From Pleurocapsa sp. PCC 7319 (lineage in GTDB: Bacteria > Cyanobacteriota > Cyanobacteriia > Cyanobacteriales > Xenococcaceae): a DNA stretch of 64,000 nucleotides. The translations under genes were made by a program, and so were the position numbers. Shown here one piece after another: positions 52,768 through 62,581 of this stretch. The stretch is from NCBI RefSeq assembly GCF_000332195.1, contig NZ_KB235922.1, positions 3,941,322 to 4,005,321 on the forward strand, given 5' to 3'. The number at the start of each line of letters is the position of its first letter. Within the stretch, counting starts at the first letter, position 1. The notes beneath the pieces are model-generated. The model was not told where the DNA came from. It saw only the letters and a list, made by a program, of their open reading frames with translations, and ran no database searches.

Positions 52768-53498
52768 AAATACTTTTTGTTCTTGTTTTCAAAGCGATTT
52801 GTTGACAGCCAAACAATTAACTTTAATTAATTAACTAAGTAACTTAGACTATCTGACTATCAGCACAATCTTAAAATATCAAAGCTTCTCAAAAGTAACC
52901 TTTGCTACTTTGGTGTAACTAAAATTACTTAAAAGTAACTTTTCAAATTATGTATCTCAACTAGGTTAAAATGAGAAACTCTAGTTAACATTACTCACTT
53001 CGATCTGCTGAGGCTTTTTATACACAGTTATACAAAATAACCTTTTACATACTTAATAAGGATTTTAAAACTTAATTATTAAGGCTACAAAACCATTTAG
53101 ATTAAGATGTAATTAAAGCTATTAAGATGTTATTAAGCTATTAATATCGTAGCAACAATACTGAGAAGAATTGTGTCTTATTTTACAGTTTGCTACTTAA
53201 GTATTTTAAATTCTAAAGATATCAATTTGTTTTAAATTCTCTTGTCAAAAAGATAACGACTAAATTCATGAGTAAATCATGAGTAAATCAGTTGTTGACA
53301 ACTATTAAACGCTAGGATTTAACCAGCACCTTTACATTCTCTTCATTTCTCACTCTAGATAATTCATTCTTCATCGTCTTAGAGTTGTCATAGCTCAACA
53401 ACCCTGAAACATGGCACAATAAAATACGCTTATTAATAAAAGATTAATGGTTAGCATCTCTACTAACTAACATAACTATTCAATAAATAAAGATTGAT
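52768..53498. other. Long AT-rich spacer upstream of chlI
   Basis: 731 bases between divergent genes. Besides the NtcA-like sites it has a perfect 11-base tandem repeat (CATGAGTAAAT at 53267-53277 and 53278-53288) and degenerate AGCTATTAA repeats near 53115-53150. It probably holds the chlI promoter and leader. No gene or tRNA is seen. Confidence 0.55.
52868..52928 (-). promoter_or_regulatory. Putative NtcA-activated promoter with tandem sites
   Basis: GTAN8TAC at 52895-52908 and again at 52915-52928, 20 bases apart. Reading on the minus strand, 21 bases after the nearer site comes TAAGAT (52873 to 52868), fitting TAN3T. NtcA-activated promoters typically show GTAN8TAC, about 20-24 bases, TAN3T. 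It would start transcription about 93 bases before the small gene at 52540-52767. On the plus strand no TAN3T has the right spacing. Confidence 0.55.
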
Positions 53499-54572
53499 AT
53501 GACTGCAACACTCCAAGCACCTGCCAAGACTCGCCGCGTAGTTTTTCCCTTCACGGCTATTGTAGGGCAAGAAGAGATGAAACTAGCTCTTTTGCTCAAT
53601 GTAATCGATCCCAAGATTGGTGGCGTCATGATTATGGGCGATCGCGGTACAGGTAAATCTACGACCATCCGTGCGTTGGCGGATTTATTACCCGAAATCG
53701 AAGTAGTAGCAGGAGATCCTTTTAATAGTGACCCCAACGATCCTGACTTAATGAGCGACGAAGTTAAACAAAAAATTGAACAACAGCTCCCCCTTGAAAC
53801 CGTCAAGAAAAAAGTTCAAATGGTAGACTTGCCTCTTGGTGCAACAGAAGATCGAGTATGTGGCACGATTGATATTGAAAAGGCTCTATCTGAAGGAGTC
53901 AAAGCCTTTGAAGCAGGACTGCTAGCAAAAGCAAATCGTGGCATTCTCTACGTGGATGAAGTTAACCTCCTAGACGATCACCTAGTTGACGTACTGTTAG
54001 ATTCTGCTGCTGGTGGCTGGAACACTGTGGAAAGAGAAGGTATTTCTATTCGTCACCCAGCACAATTTGTCATGGTGGGGTCAGGGAACCCGGAAGAGGG
54101 GGAGCTTCGTCCTCAACTATTAGACCGTTTTGGTATGCACGCGGAGATTCATACTGTTAAGGAGCCAGATCTGAGAGTAAAAATCGTCGAACAAAGAGCG
54201 GAATTTGATAGCAATCCAAACCTCTTCTGTGATCAGTATGCTGAGCAACAAGCAGCCATACAAGCCAAAATAGTCCAAGCACAACAGTTACTCCCCTCCG
54301 TAACAATGGATTACGATTTGCGAGTTAAAATTTCTGAAATCTGCTCCGAATTAGATGTCGATGGTCTTCGGGGAGATATCGTCACCAACCGTGCGGCCAA
54401 AGCGATCGCTGCTTTTGAAGGTCGGACTGAAGTAACTGTAGATGATATACGTAGAGTGATTGTTCTCAGTTTACGTCATCGTCTGCGTAAAGATCCTCTA
54501 GAGTCGATCGATTCTGGCTATAAAGTAAATAAATCCGTTGCTCGCGTTTTTGGGTTAGAACTAGAAGAATAA
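53499..54572 (+). CDS. chlI: Magnesium chelatase ATPase subunit I
   Basis: 357 residues, the normal length. AAA+ motifs: Walker A GDRGTGKS at residues 47-54, Walker B in [17 protein letters not shown], the sensor region [21 protein letters not shown] and the C-terminal [20 protein letters not shown]. ChlI drives insertion of magnesium into protoporphyrin IX with ChlD and ChlH, the first step of chlorophyll synthesis. It stands alone at the start of this cluster. Confidence 0.98.
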   Translation: MTATLQAPAKTRRVVFPFTAIVGQEEMKLALLLNVIDPKIGGVMIMGDRGTGKSTTIRALADLLPEIEVVAGDPFNSDPNDPDLMSDEVKQKIEQQLPLETVKKKVQMVDLPLGATEDRVCGTIDIEKALSEGVKAFEAGLLAKANRGILYVDEVNLLDDHLVDVLLDSAAGGWNTVEREGISIRHPAQFVMVGSGNPEEGELRPQLLDRFGMHAEIHTVKEPDLRVKIVEQRAEFDSNPNLFCDQYAEQQAAIQAKIVQAQQLLPSVTMDYDLRVKISEICSELDVDGLRGDIVTNRAAKAIAAFEGRTEVTVDDIRRVIVLSLRHRLRKDPLESIDSGYKVNKSVARVFGLELEE

Positions 54573-54653
54573 AGATTACTTAATCAAAAAAATCACTCAA
54601 ATTTGGTGATCTAGGCGATTAAATAGTGGCAAAGCCAATACCATAATTAGCAT

Positions 54654-55478
54654 ATGGCAGTATCTACAGACAATCAATTAGTAAGCAAAAATAACCCTGA
54701 AACACCGCTAATTGAACTTCGAGGAGTCAGTAAATCTTTTGGTAATAACGTCATTCTTGATCGGGTCAATCTAAAGATAGACCGAGGAGAAGCGTTAGTT
54801 ATTATCGGACCTTCTGGGACTGGTAAATCCACTATTATTAGAATGATTGCCGGATTAATACCGGTCGATAAAGGAGTAATCTATATCAATGGTCAAAAGC
54901 GTACCGGTTTAATCGAAGACCAGGAAGACCCAATTAGTATCAGTATGGTGTTTCAACAAGCTGCTTTGTTTGACTCCCTTACGGTAGAACAAAATGTGGG
55001 CTTTTCTCTTTATGAACACTCTAATCTCAGTCATCCTAAAATAAGAGAGTTGGTAAGCGACAAGTTAGAAATGGTCGGGCTGACGGGAACCAATAATTTG
55101 TTTCCCTCCGAGTTATCTGGAGGAATGCGTAAACGAGTTAGTTTTGCCCGTGCGATTATGTACAATCCAGAAAACCTTAAAAGCAGACCAGAGATAATTT
55201 TGTATGATGAGCCTACGGCTGGTTTAGATCCCATCGCCTCCACTGTGATTGAAGATTTAGTGCGGGATTTACAGTGTACAGAACGTGGTTGTGGTACTTA
55301 TATTATGGTTAGTCATCAAGATAGTACTATTCGTCGGACTGCCGACCGTGTAGTCTTTTTGTATGGGGGCAAAATTCAGTGGTCAGGCACAGTAGAAGAA
55401 ATTGACTCTACCGATAATCCCCTCGTGAGACAGTTTTTTAGTGCTAGCGTTGAAGGACCAATTCGCGTGATTGATTAA
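54654..55478 (+). CDS. MlaF/Ttg2A-type ABC ATPase
   Basis: 274 residues. Walker A GPSGTGKST at 52-60, Q-loop MVFQQAALFDSLTVEQN, signature LSGGMRKRVSFARA, Walker B IILYDEPTAGLDP and H-loop VSHQD are all present. The closest functional types are the MlaF ATPases that power lipid transport between membranes in Gram-negative bacteria and TGD3 in chloroplasts. It is 27 bases upstream of an MCE-domain gene; no MlaE permease is in the window. Confidence 0.94.
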   Translation: MAVSTDNQLVSKNNPETPLIELRGVSKSFGNNVILDRVNLKIDRGEALVIIGPSGTGKSTIIRMIAGLIPVDKGVIYINGQKRTGLIEDQEDPISISMVFQQAALFDSLTVEQNVGFSLYEHSNLSHPKIRELVSDKLEMVGLTGTNNLFPSELSGGMRKRVSFARAIMYNPENLKSRPEIILYDEPTAGLDPIASTVIEDLVRDLQCTERGCGTYIMVSHQDSTIRRTADRVVFLYGGKIQWSGTVEEIDSTDNPLVRQFFSASVEGPIRVID

Positions 55479-55505
55479 ACTAAAAGAATAGAGAAGAGGA
55501 AAAAT

Positions 55506-56723
55506 ATGCGATCGCGTACCCTGAGAGAAGGTTCAGTTGGGTTACTAATTATATTTAGTATTGTTTTGTTTGGTGGATTCGCGCTTTGGATTAGAGGTAT
55601 TAAATTTGGCGAAAAAAGCTACCAAATAATTGCCGATTTTCCAGATGTCAATGGTATTCAATTGGGAGATGGAGTACGTTATCGGGGATTACAGATTGGT
55701 AGAGTTCAGGATATTCAACCGCGGACAAATGGAGTTGATGTCACAATTGAAATTGACTCTTCCAAGCTGTTGATTCCCAGAGATGTTACTGTTCAAGCTA
55801 GAAGTTCGGGATTAATTGGCGAAACTTTTATTGATATTATTCCTGAATCTAATGTGCCTGTGGAAAGCTTCAGTATGAATCCAGTTAGTTCGCAATGTGA
55901 TTCAGCGAAAATCATCTGTGATAATACTCGTCTTCAAGGAGAAAAAGGTATTACCCTAGACGATTTACTACCTTATACTTTTCGTTTTAGCAAAGCCTAT
56001 GGCGAACCAGAGTTTGTCGAAAAAATTGATGCTACATTTCAGCAAGCTTCTCTGGCAGCATCGGAGATTGCCAATTTGAGTAAAGATACCTCAACTTTGG
56101 TCAGAGAACTACAACAAGAAGTGGCCAATATTTCTACTATTACTAAAACAGTAACCGATGTCGCTAACCAGACTTCTACAGAACTAACTGCCACCGCTAA
56201 AAGCTATCAAGATACTGCCCAGCAGATCAACAAATTGACTAGTAATGTCCAAGAATTAGTTACTCAAAACAAAGCCAATCTAGTTACTACCCTAGACAGT
56301 ATTGGAACTACCAGCGATCGCTTACAAACTTTGGTAGTCAAATTGGATCGAACTGTAGATGCTGCCGATACAGAAAAATTAGCGAGTAATTTGCAAGAGC
56401 TAACCACCAATGCTACAGCAGCATCCCAGAACTTAAAGAGCATTAGCGAAAGCTTTGGTAATCAAGAAAGTTTGGTTGGTCTGCAACAGACTTTGGATTC
56501 AGCAAGGGTTACATTTGATAATGCCCAAAAAATCACTGCCGATCTCGAATCTATTACGGGAGACCCTGCTTTCGTAGAAAATTTCCGCACCTTAGTTGAT
56601 GGTTTAAGTAATTTAGTCTCTTCTTCCGAGCAACTAGAACAACAGATTAAAATTAGCCAAGATGTCAAACCGATGCAGGAAGCTCTGTCTATTCCGCCTA
56701 ATGACTCGAAATCAGCCAAATAA
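55506..56723 (+). CDS. MCE/MlaD-family lipid-transport substrate-binding protein
   Basis: 405 residues. N-terminal membrane anchor (about 10-30), a single MCE domain (about 36-120; FPDVNGIQLGDGVRYRGLQIGRVQDIQP), then a long helical region with many Ser, Thr, Gln and Asn and coiled-coil character (about 170-390). Equivalent to MlaD or TGD2. It is in an operon with the ATPase gene (27-base gap). Likely periplasmic, linking the plasma or thylakoid membrane to lipid acceptors. Confidence 0.93.
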   Translation: MRSRTLREGSVGLLIIFSIVLFGGFALWIRGIKFGEKSYQIIADFPDVNGIQLGDGVRYRGLQIGRVQDIQPRTNGVDVTIEIDSSKLLIPRDVTVQARSSGLIGETFIDIIPESNVPVESFSMNPVSSQCDSAKIICDNTRLQGEKGITLDDLLPYTFRFSKAYGEPEFVEKIDATFQQASLAASEIANLSKDTSTLVRELQQEVANISTITKTVTDVANQTSTELTATAKSYQDTAQQINKLTSNVQELVTQNKANLVTTLDSIGTTSDRLQTLVVKLDRTVDAADTEKLASNLQELTTNATAASQNLKSISESFGNQESLVGLQQTLDSARVTFDNAQKITADLESITGDPAFVENFRTLVDGLSNLVSSSEQLEQQIKISQDVKPMQEALSIPPNDSKSAK

Positions 56724-56748
56724 TCACCAACAAGCTGACAACTATTTG

Positions 56749-57438
56749 TTAAGTAGCAGTCTTCTGTAGAGATTCCTCTAAGGCTTTACGAGAAATACGA
56801 GTAATATAAACTGTTGCAGCAAGAGTAGCTAAGAAGCTAACGATTTTTATCAGCCATTGCAGCTCAGGATTAGCTAGATTAGTTGCCTTGTCAATGTTGG
56901 CTAAATCTTCCGCTAAAGAACCAAAATAGACATAGGTAACGGTCATGGGGATCATCCCAATTGAACCCAAGAAGTAATCTCGTAAAGATATTCCCGTTAC
57001 ACCAAAGGCATAATTTAGTAGGCTAAAAGGGAATATCGGAGAAAGACGAGTTAACAGGATAATTTTTAACCCATCTCGATTTAAAGCCTGATTAAGCGCG
57101 TCAAAAACCTTATTTCCTGCAATTTTGCGACTAATCCAGTCTCTTGCGATATACCGCCCCAGCAAAAAAGCACAAGTCTCGCCAATAATTGCGCCCACCA
57201 ACACATATATTGAACCCCAAACAACCCCAAACACTACCCCTGCACCTAAAGTCAGAATCGAACCAGGAATCAGAGCAACAGTAGCAATAATGTAGAGCAG
57301 AATAAAGGCGATTATTCCGATCCAACCTAAGTCTTGAATTCCTTGTAAAATACGGTGTAAAGCTGCTTGCAGATTATAATGAGATAATCCTAAAATAATA
57401 TTGCTAGTTGCGGAGAGAATTAGATTAAGCTCGCTCAT
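56749..57438 (-). CDS. TVP38/TMEM64-family membrane protein
   Basis: 229 residues. Hallmarks of the VTT/DedA-like group: LIPGSILTLGAGVVFG, GAIIGETCAFLLGRYIARDW, LLTRLSPIFPFSLLNYAFGVTGI and IPMTVTYVYFGSLA. These proteins are thought to move or scramble lipids or act in membrane homeostasis. It converges with the MCE gene with a 25-base gap. Confidence 0.92.
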   Translation of the reverse strand: MSELNLILSATSNIILGLSHYNLQAALHRILQGIQDLGWIGIIAFILLYIIATVALIPGSILTLGAGVVFGVVWGSIYVLVGAIIGETCAFLLGRYIARDWISRKIAGNKVFDALNQALNRDGLKIILLTRLSPIFPFSLLNYAFGVTGISLRDYFLGSIGMIPMTVTYVYFGSLAEDLANIDKATNLANPELQWLIKIVSFLATLAATVYITRISRKALEESLQKTAT

Positions 57439-57534
57439 TAGCGTTTAGGAAATTATTTCTCTAGATTAACTAATTTAGTTATGGCATTAGTTTTTGAGAA
57501 ATAGCTGAAAATTTATCTCAACTTAGATTAAATA

Positions 57535-57747
57535 GTGCGTAATATTGAACACAGTTGCCCAATTTTTAGATTCGGTGACATTACTCAAACCAATCTAATC
57601 GTCGTCCGATTCAGTGAAAAATTCGATTCAATAAGCGATCGCCGACTACACCACGCCGATCAATACGTAATACTTCACAAGACTCACCGAGCAGAGATTT
57701 TACTGGATAACGCCACAGTCCCTCAATTGTTCCAGCTAACTTCATAA
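57535..57747 (+). CDS. Possible small protein, unknown
   Basis: 70 codons from a GTG (57535-57537), ending 22 bases before the stop of the convergent universal stress gene. The sequence is of balanced composition (RFGDITQTNLIVVRF, SDRRLHHADQYVILHK, ILLDNATVPQLFQLTS) and contains a HIP1 octamer. I do not recognise a family, and no clear ribosome binding site is seen. The whole spacer 57439-57768 has nothing else. Confidence 0.35.
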   Translation: MRNIEHSCPIFRFGDITQTNLIVVRFSEKFDSISDRRLHHADQYVILHKTHRAEILLDNATVPQLFQLTS

Positions 57748-57768
57748 TGAGAACCGCTGTATGCTTAA

Positions 57769-58164
57769 CTAATTAACTACTAACACAGGACAATTAGCCA
57801 GATTAATAACGCGGTTGGTGACACTTTCGGCAGCAGCTTCTTCGTCAATTAAACCTAAACCCCGACAGCCCATAATAATTAGATCGGCATTCATTTCATC
57901 GGCAACATCGCAAATAGTAAAGGAAGGAAGACCAGTTTTCTCTATTGTTTCGGCATTAATCCCTTGATTGGCAAAAAATGATTTAGCTTCCTCTAATAGT
58001 TTGGCTACCTTTTCTTCAGAACCCATAGCACCTTCTGCATTGGCTTCAACTACAGATAAAATGACTAGTTTGCTACTGTGAATTTTGACCATATTCGCCG
58101 TAATTTCGATCGCTTTACGGGCTTCTCTAGTTAATTCAATGGGAAATAAAATTGTCTTAAACAT
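57769..58164 (-). CDS. Universal stress protein (UspA family)
   Basis: 131 residues. The fold is indicated by MFKTILFPIELTREARKAIE, VDLxIMGC-like DLIIMGCRGLGLIDEE and the end ANCPVLVVN. The ATP-binding motif G-x2-G-x9-G-S/T is altered (GCRGLGLIDEEAAAESVT), so it may be of the non-ATP-binding UspA type. Confidence 0.9.
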   Translation of the reverse strand: MFKTILFPIELTREARKAIEITANMVKIHSSKLVILSVVEANAEGAMGSEEKVAKLLEEAKSFFANQGINAETIEKTGLPSFTICDVADEMNADLIIMGCRGLGLIDEEAAAESVTNRVINLANCPVLVVN

Positions 58165-58275
58165 CTCTAAACCTCAAAAAACCACATTAAATCAAGATTA
58201 ATACAGTCACAAAAGATATTGTGGCAGAAAAAACTTGATAAGTACTTGGGATTTAATAAATTTAACTATATTTCC

Positions 58276-60903
58276 CTAATGTGATTGGCGACTTAGGCGA
58301 TCGCCCTGGCGACAAACTAAATCATAGTCACAATAGCGACAGGCTTTACGATCTATATCGGGAGCAACGGGATAGTGTCCTTGTTCGAGGTAAGATTTAA
58401 CTTTTTCAGCGAATGCAGCTAATTTTTGGGGATCTTTTTGCGGACGACTAATAGTTTTTTGTTTGGTTACAGAATAGTAGGCTGCTGCTTCTATAGATTT
58501 ATCTGGATATTGTTCAGCGATCGCATCTTGGTATACTGCCAGTTGAATATCGATATTTGCTTTGCCTGTGGCATCTTTTACTCCTGCGGGAGTGACACCA
58601 CTAGTTTTGTAATCGATTACGGTTAATCCCGTCTCAGTGCGATCGATTCTGTCTACTTGTCCCTGAACTTTCAAGCCATACCATTGAGTATCAAACTTGG
58701 TTTCTCTGGCAAGAACTTGTCTTTCTGGAGGTAAAAATTCTGTACTGGCTAAATTGAGGGCAAGTAAATCTAAATGTTCTTGGCGTTGAGCCTCCCACCC
58801 TGGTAATTGGGTTAAGTTTAATTCTTGTTCAGCAGTTTTAAAGGCCTGGGCTAACTGTTCTTGGTTAAATTTGGCTAAGTCACTAGCAGTTTTAATCTGT
58901 TCTAAAGATAATTCCAGAGTGCGATGATAAAGATTGCCTCGAAAAGCAGCACTGAGATCGGATTCAGCTTCAGTTAATTCTTTGAGTTTCAGCAACCGCG
59001 CACTATACCATTTAAAGGGACATTGACCTAACTGAGTTAGCTGAGAAGCACTAAAAATCTTACGCAGGGGATCTATCTTAATTCCGATTACTCCATCATA
59101 TTCATCAGGCGCGATCGCACTTCCTCGACGAGCTTCCACCTGCCAAGCTGTAGTAATACTAGGTATCAACAAAGTAGAACTTATTTGTCGATCTAATAAA
59201 TTAGGCTGACGCAGATATGCTTGACGAGTCAATTCAATACTGGCTAGAGGTAAGGTATTTACGGTTGTGGGTTGTAATCCGAGACGAGTTAGATAGGGAC
59301 TGGGGAAGGTAGGCTGGCGATCAATTAATTCTGGATAAGAAAAAGTGATATTTTGAGTTGGGATGTCTAAAAGACTATAAAAATTAAAAGTTTCTCTTTG
59401 GGCAATATCAATAGCGGTTTCAATGTCTAAGCCTTGATTAGTTAACTGCTTACGACTATGAAAATCTAAAATCGAGTCGTCAGCGATCGCCGCTGGTAAA
59501 ATTCCCTCAGCACTGCCTAAAACAAATACATAAGGATATTTAGTTCCCAACAAAGAAGTGGGAGTATGTAATTCAATGCCGCCTCTACCTGGTTGGGCAG
59601 GTACAGTCAATAATGCTAGTATTTCATTGATTTCAGTCAGAAAACCCGCCTTGCTTAACTGTTGCTCTCCAGGTTTGAACAATTCCAGTAAAGCTTCTTG
59701 AAGACGATAAAAAGCGACAATTTCTCGTGCCCAATATTTAGCTTTTTCCAGTACATCCCAACTAGTTAAAATATCTTGTAAACGTTTGAGCCAAATATCT
59801 CGGCGATAGCTATTTTGTGACAAATTGAGTAAGCTCAAATCGATTCCCAGCTTCTGCCAAGCCACTATACCTTGAGGATGTTGCTGTCTTGCCTCAGACC
59901 AAATTTCGGGAGACATACATTTAGCTAGAGGATGAGATAATAATTTCGCTGTAGCTTCAAAGGGACATTGATCCCTAATTACTTCTAATAGCAATTTTAA
60001 CCAGGCACCGATGCGAGTTTGCTCTAGAGGAATTTCGTATGATACTTGCACGGGTAGATTGTATTCCCAAGCAATATCAATTAAAGTCTCTCCATACAAT
60101 TGCTCTTCCCTGGTTATTAAGACAATATCTGGTGGCAAAACTCCCTGAGTCAATAAAACCTTAACTTGAGTTAATACTCCCCGTACTTCTGCTTCTAAAT
60201 TAGGAAAAGGGTTTAACTTAGCTCCTGTAGGTAAAGCTGCTGACTGCTTAAAACACTTTTGTAATTGTTGGCTGATACTCTTAACCTGATTTGAATGACT
60301 CTCTAGTAATTTCCACCCCTGAGATTGTAACCACCCTAACGCCTTTTGATTCTGAGGAAATAATTCATCTTGCGGTAAGACTAAAATACTGTTGTCTCCG
60401 GCGATCGCATCTATCAAAGCTAATTCATCTTTACCTGGGGCAAAATAACCGTAAAATAGATATGCTTTTTGATAGGTGACATCAACTGCTCCCTGCCAAT
60501 AGATTTCGGCTGCATCAATCCGCTTCGTTTTTCTTAACTGCTGTCGATAGGCGATCGCTAAATTACCTAGTTGTCGTATTCTGGGGTCAGAACATTTTTG
60601 CAGTACCCTTAGATCTACTCCGCCACGAAACAGGTCTTTAATAGTTACTAAAAATGCTTTAGCCGTACCCGCTACATCTTGAGTATCAATAGTTTGTTGA
60701 ACAGCATTCTGTAATAAACGACGGCTAAATAGGGTAGAGGCAATTCCGAACCCTTGGCGACGAACAATATTTTGTGCCAGACTTTCTAAACTATAGTGAG
60801 GAACTTTGAGGCTGGAAGCAATTGGTTTACTTGGCGTGATTACCTGAATATTAGAATTAAGGGAAACTAATGAACTTAATTCAGTTGCGATGTATCTGCC
60901 CAT
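58276..60903 (-). CDS. AddB-like PD-(D/E)XK nuclease without Walker A
   Basis: 875 residues. The C-terminal third carries the RecB-type nuclease: GNLYHRTLE, then LKVQGQVDRIDRTETGLTVIDYKTSG with the Asp and DYK catalytic elements. Cys in GQCPFKW plus ACRYCDYDLVC give the four cysteines of an AddB-like iron-sulfur cluster. The middle region has helicase-like pieces (FVLGSAEGILPAA), as in AddB. A P-loop is absent at the N-terminus, and an in-frame TAA 17 codons before the ATG excludes extension. It may act in recombinational repair with an AddA-like partner located elsewhere. Confidence 0.85.
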   Translation of the reverse strand: MGRYIATELSSLVSLNSNIQVITPSKPIASSLKVPHYSLESLAQNIVRRQGFGIASTLFSRRLLQNAVQQTIDTQDVAGTAKAFLVTIKDLFRGGVDLRVLQKCSDPRIRQLGNLAIAYRQQLRKTKRIDAAEIYWQGAVDVTYQKAYLFYGYFAPGKDELALIDAIAGDNSILVLPQDELFPQNQKALGWLQSQGWKLLESHSNQVKSISQQLQKCFKQSAALPTGAKLNPFPNLEAEVRGVLTQVKVLLTQGVLPPDIVLITREEQLYGETLIDIAWEYNLPVQVSYEIPLEQTRIGAWLKLLLEVIRDQCPFEATAKLLSHPLAKCMSPEIWSEARQQHPQGIVAWQKLGIDLSLLNLSQNSYRRDIWLKRLQDILTSWDVLEKAKYWAREIVAFYRLQEALLELFKPGEQQLSKAGFLTEINEILALLTVPAQPGRGGIELHTPTSLLGTKYPYVFVLGSAEGILPAAIADDSILDFHSRKQLTNQGLDIETAIDIAQRETFNFYSLLDIPTQNITFSYPELIDRQPTFPSPYLTRLGLQPTTVNTLPLASIELTRQAYLRQPNLLDRQISSTLLIPSITTAWQVEARRGSAIAPDEYDGVIGIKIDPLRKIFSASQLTQLGQCPFKWYSARLLKLKELTEAESDLSAAFRGNLYHRTLELSLEQIKTASDLAKFNQEQLAQAFKTAEQELNLTQLPGWEAQRQEHLDLLALNLASTEFLPPERQVLARETKFDTQWYGLKVQGQVDRIDRTETGLTVIDYKTSGVTPAGVKDATGKANIDIQLAVYQDAIAEQYPDKSIEAAAYYSVTKQKTISRPQKDPQKLAAFAEKVKSYLEQGHYPVAPDIDRKACRYCDYDLVCRQGDRLSRQSH

Positions 60904-61013
60904 AAGTAGTATTTTCCAGGAGATAATTAAAGTTTCAAACCCGTTCCTTCTTTACAGTTATAAGTTCAAAGGTAAAATTCCTCAATCTTCATTTTAGGTC
61001 TGTAAATTCAACT

Positions 61014-62267
61014 CTAGTTCTGTTTTTGGGGTTCCTCTGCCACCTTAATAACTTGATTAAAAACGCGCATCAAGTTGCCACCCCAGAGTTTACGGATTTC
61101 ATCTGCTGTATAACCGCGAGCTAGCAATTCTCTCGTGATGTTTGGCATTTCCGAAACGTCATCGATTCCCACAAGTCCTCCACCACCATCGAAATCAGAG
61201 CCGATGCCCACATGGTCGATTCCCATGACTTGAACCATATGATCGAGATGATCGATCGCGTCGGCGAGAGTTGGTCTATTTTTAGGATGTTTTTCGTCAA
61301 TTTTGTGCATTTTTTCCATGACTTTCTTGTGCTCAGCTTGACTTAGTTCTCCGTGAAGCAAGGCAAAGGTTTCTTCTTTTAATTCCTCTAAAGCCGTCGC
61401 TCGTTCCTGAGTTTGTTCCATTTCTTTAATGAAATCATCTAACAGAGCCACCTGAACAACTCCACCGTTTTTGGCGATCGCCTTGAGCATTTCATCACTC
61501 ATATTATGAGGAACATCGTGAAACATGCGTGCACTAGAATGAGAAGCAATCACGGGAGCTTTCGTCAACTTGATTACATCCCAGAAGGTCTCATCATGTA
61601 CGTGGGAAATATCAACCATCATCCCCAAACGATTCATTTCCTGTACAACTTTCTCCCCAAATGGACTCAAACCACCCCATTCGGGCTGCTCGTCAGTAGA
61701 AGAATCCCCCAGCTGATTGTTTTTTGAGTGAGTTATGGTTATGTATCGAACTCCCAGGTTGAAGAATAATTGTAAGTTGCGAAGGTCTTTAGCAATTGGA
61801 TAGCCGTTTTCCATGCCAATAAATATGGCGCGTTTCCTAGTTTTTTCCAAGCGATATGCATCTTCGGGAGTTAAGGCAATCTCTGCCAGATCAGGATTGT
61901 AGGCGACCATCTTTTTAGTTAATTCAATCTGCTTTAGCGCAACTTCTTTGGCTGTGGCATGTCCTTCGTCTGTCCGTTTTTTTTGTGGTGTAAATATCGA
62001 CATAAATACAGCATCCAATCCACCTTCTTTCATGCGAATCAAATCCCATTGCCCACTTTCACGTTGACCAGGAGCATGCCTAACGCCCGGATTGAAATCT
62101 GGGTTTAAAAACTGTCTCATTGGCCAATCAATATGAGTATCGACTGTTAAAATTTGATCGTGAATTTCAGAGGTTCGTTCTGACAATGATTTTGATAGCG
62201 TGCATCCATTTAAAGCCAATAAAATCATTGGCATCAACAAAATATAAATTTTCAAGATATCTTTCAT
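61014..62267 (-). CDS. Membrane dipeptidase, M19 family, lipoprotein
   Basis: 417 residues. A type II signal with Cys22 (LALNGC) suggests a lipid anchor. The M19 zinc ligands are visible: His45 and Asp47 in VDTHIDW, Glu in FIGMENGYPI, His in TITHSKNN and later SHSSARM, and the conserved GIGSDFDGGGG near the C-terminus. The family hydrolyses dipeptides, including D-residue forms. A charged helical insert (QTQERATALEELKEETFALL) of about 60 residues interrupts the barrel before the last motif. Confidence 0.93.
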   Translation of the reverse strand: MKDILKIYILLMPMILLALNGCTLSKSLSERTSEIHDQILTVDTHIDWPMRQFLNPDFNPGVRHAPGQRESGQWDLIRMKEGGLDAVFMSIFTPQKKRTDEGHATAKEVALKQIELTKKMVAYNPDLAEIALTPEDAYRLEKTRKRAIFIGMENGYPIAKDLRNLQLFFNLGVRYITITHSKNNQLGDSSTDEQPEWGGLSPFGEKVVQEMNRLGMMVDISHVHDETFWDVIKLTKAPVIASHSSARMFHDVPHNMSDEMLKAIAKNGGVVQVALLDDFIKEMEQTQERATALEELKEETFALLHGELSQAEHKKVMEKMHKIDEKHPKNRPTLADAIDHLDHMVQVMGIDHVGIGSDFDGGGGLVGIDDVSEMPNITRELLARGYTADEIRKLWGGNLMRVFNQVIKVAEEPQKQN

Positions 62268-62384
62268 CCAATTCTTCGGTTTACTTCTCTTAGGAATTTA
62301 TCAGCGGATCAAACAGTTGCTGTCTGGTTTCAAAAACTTTTTATTAATCTCAATATGAGAGCCTTTGCTTAACGTCAGATATTA

Positions 62385-62477
62385 ATACCAATTCACTTTA
62401 ACTTTGCTAGAAATGAATTCAGCTAAATCAAAAGCCGTACTTGTCTGATGTATAGCGCTCATTTAGTGAATTGGTAT
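62385..62477. mobile_element. MITE-like element, 93 bp
   Basis: ATACCAATTCACT (62385-62397) is the exact reverse complement of 62465-62477, giving 13-bp terminal inverted repeats around a 67-base core without a gene. TA at each inner edge of the repeats would fit an IS630/mariner-type TA target. It lies in the 314-base spacer between the dipeptidase and glycosidase-like genes. No transposase is present in the window. Confidence 0.6.
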
Positions 62478-62581
62478 AAATATATTTACAGGAATTTTTC
62501 AAAATTTCTTGAACTATATAGTCATTCCAAATAAAAACCAAATGACGTGGGTTTTCACCTTCTATAAAAATTTTCTTTGAC

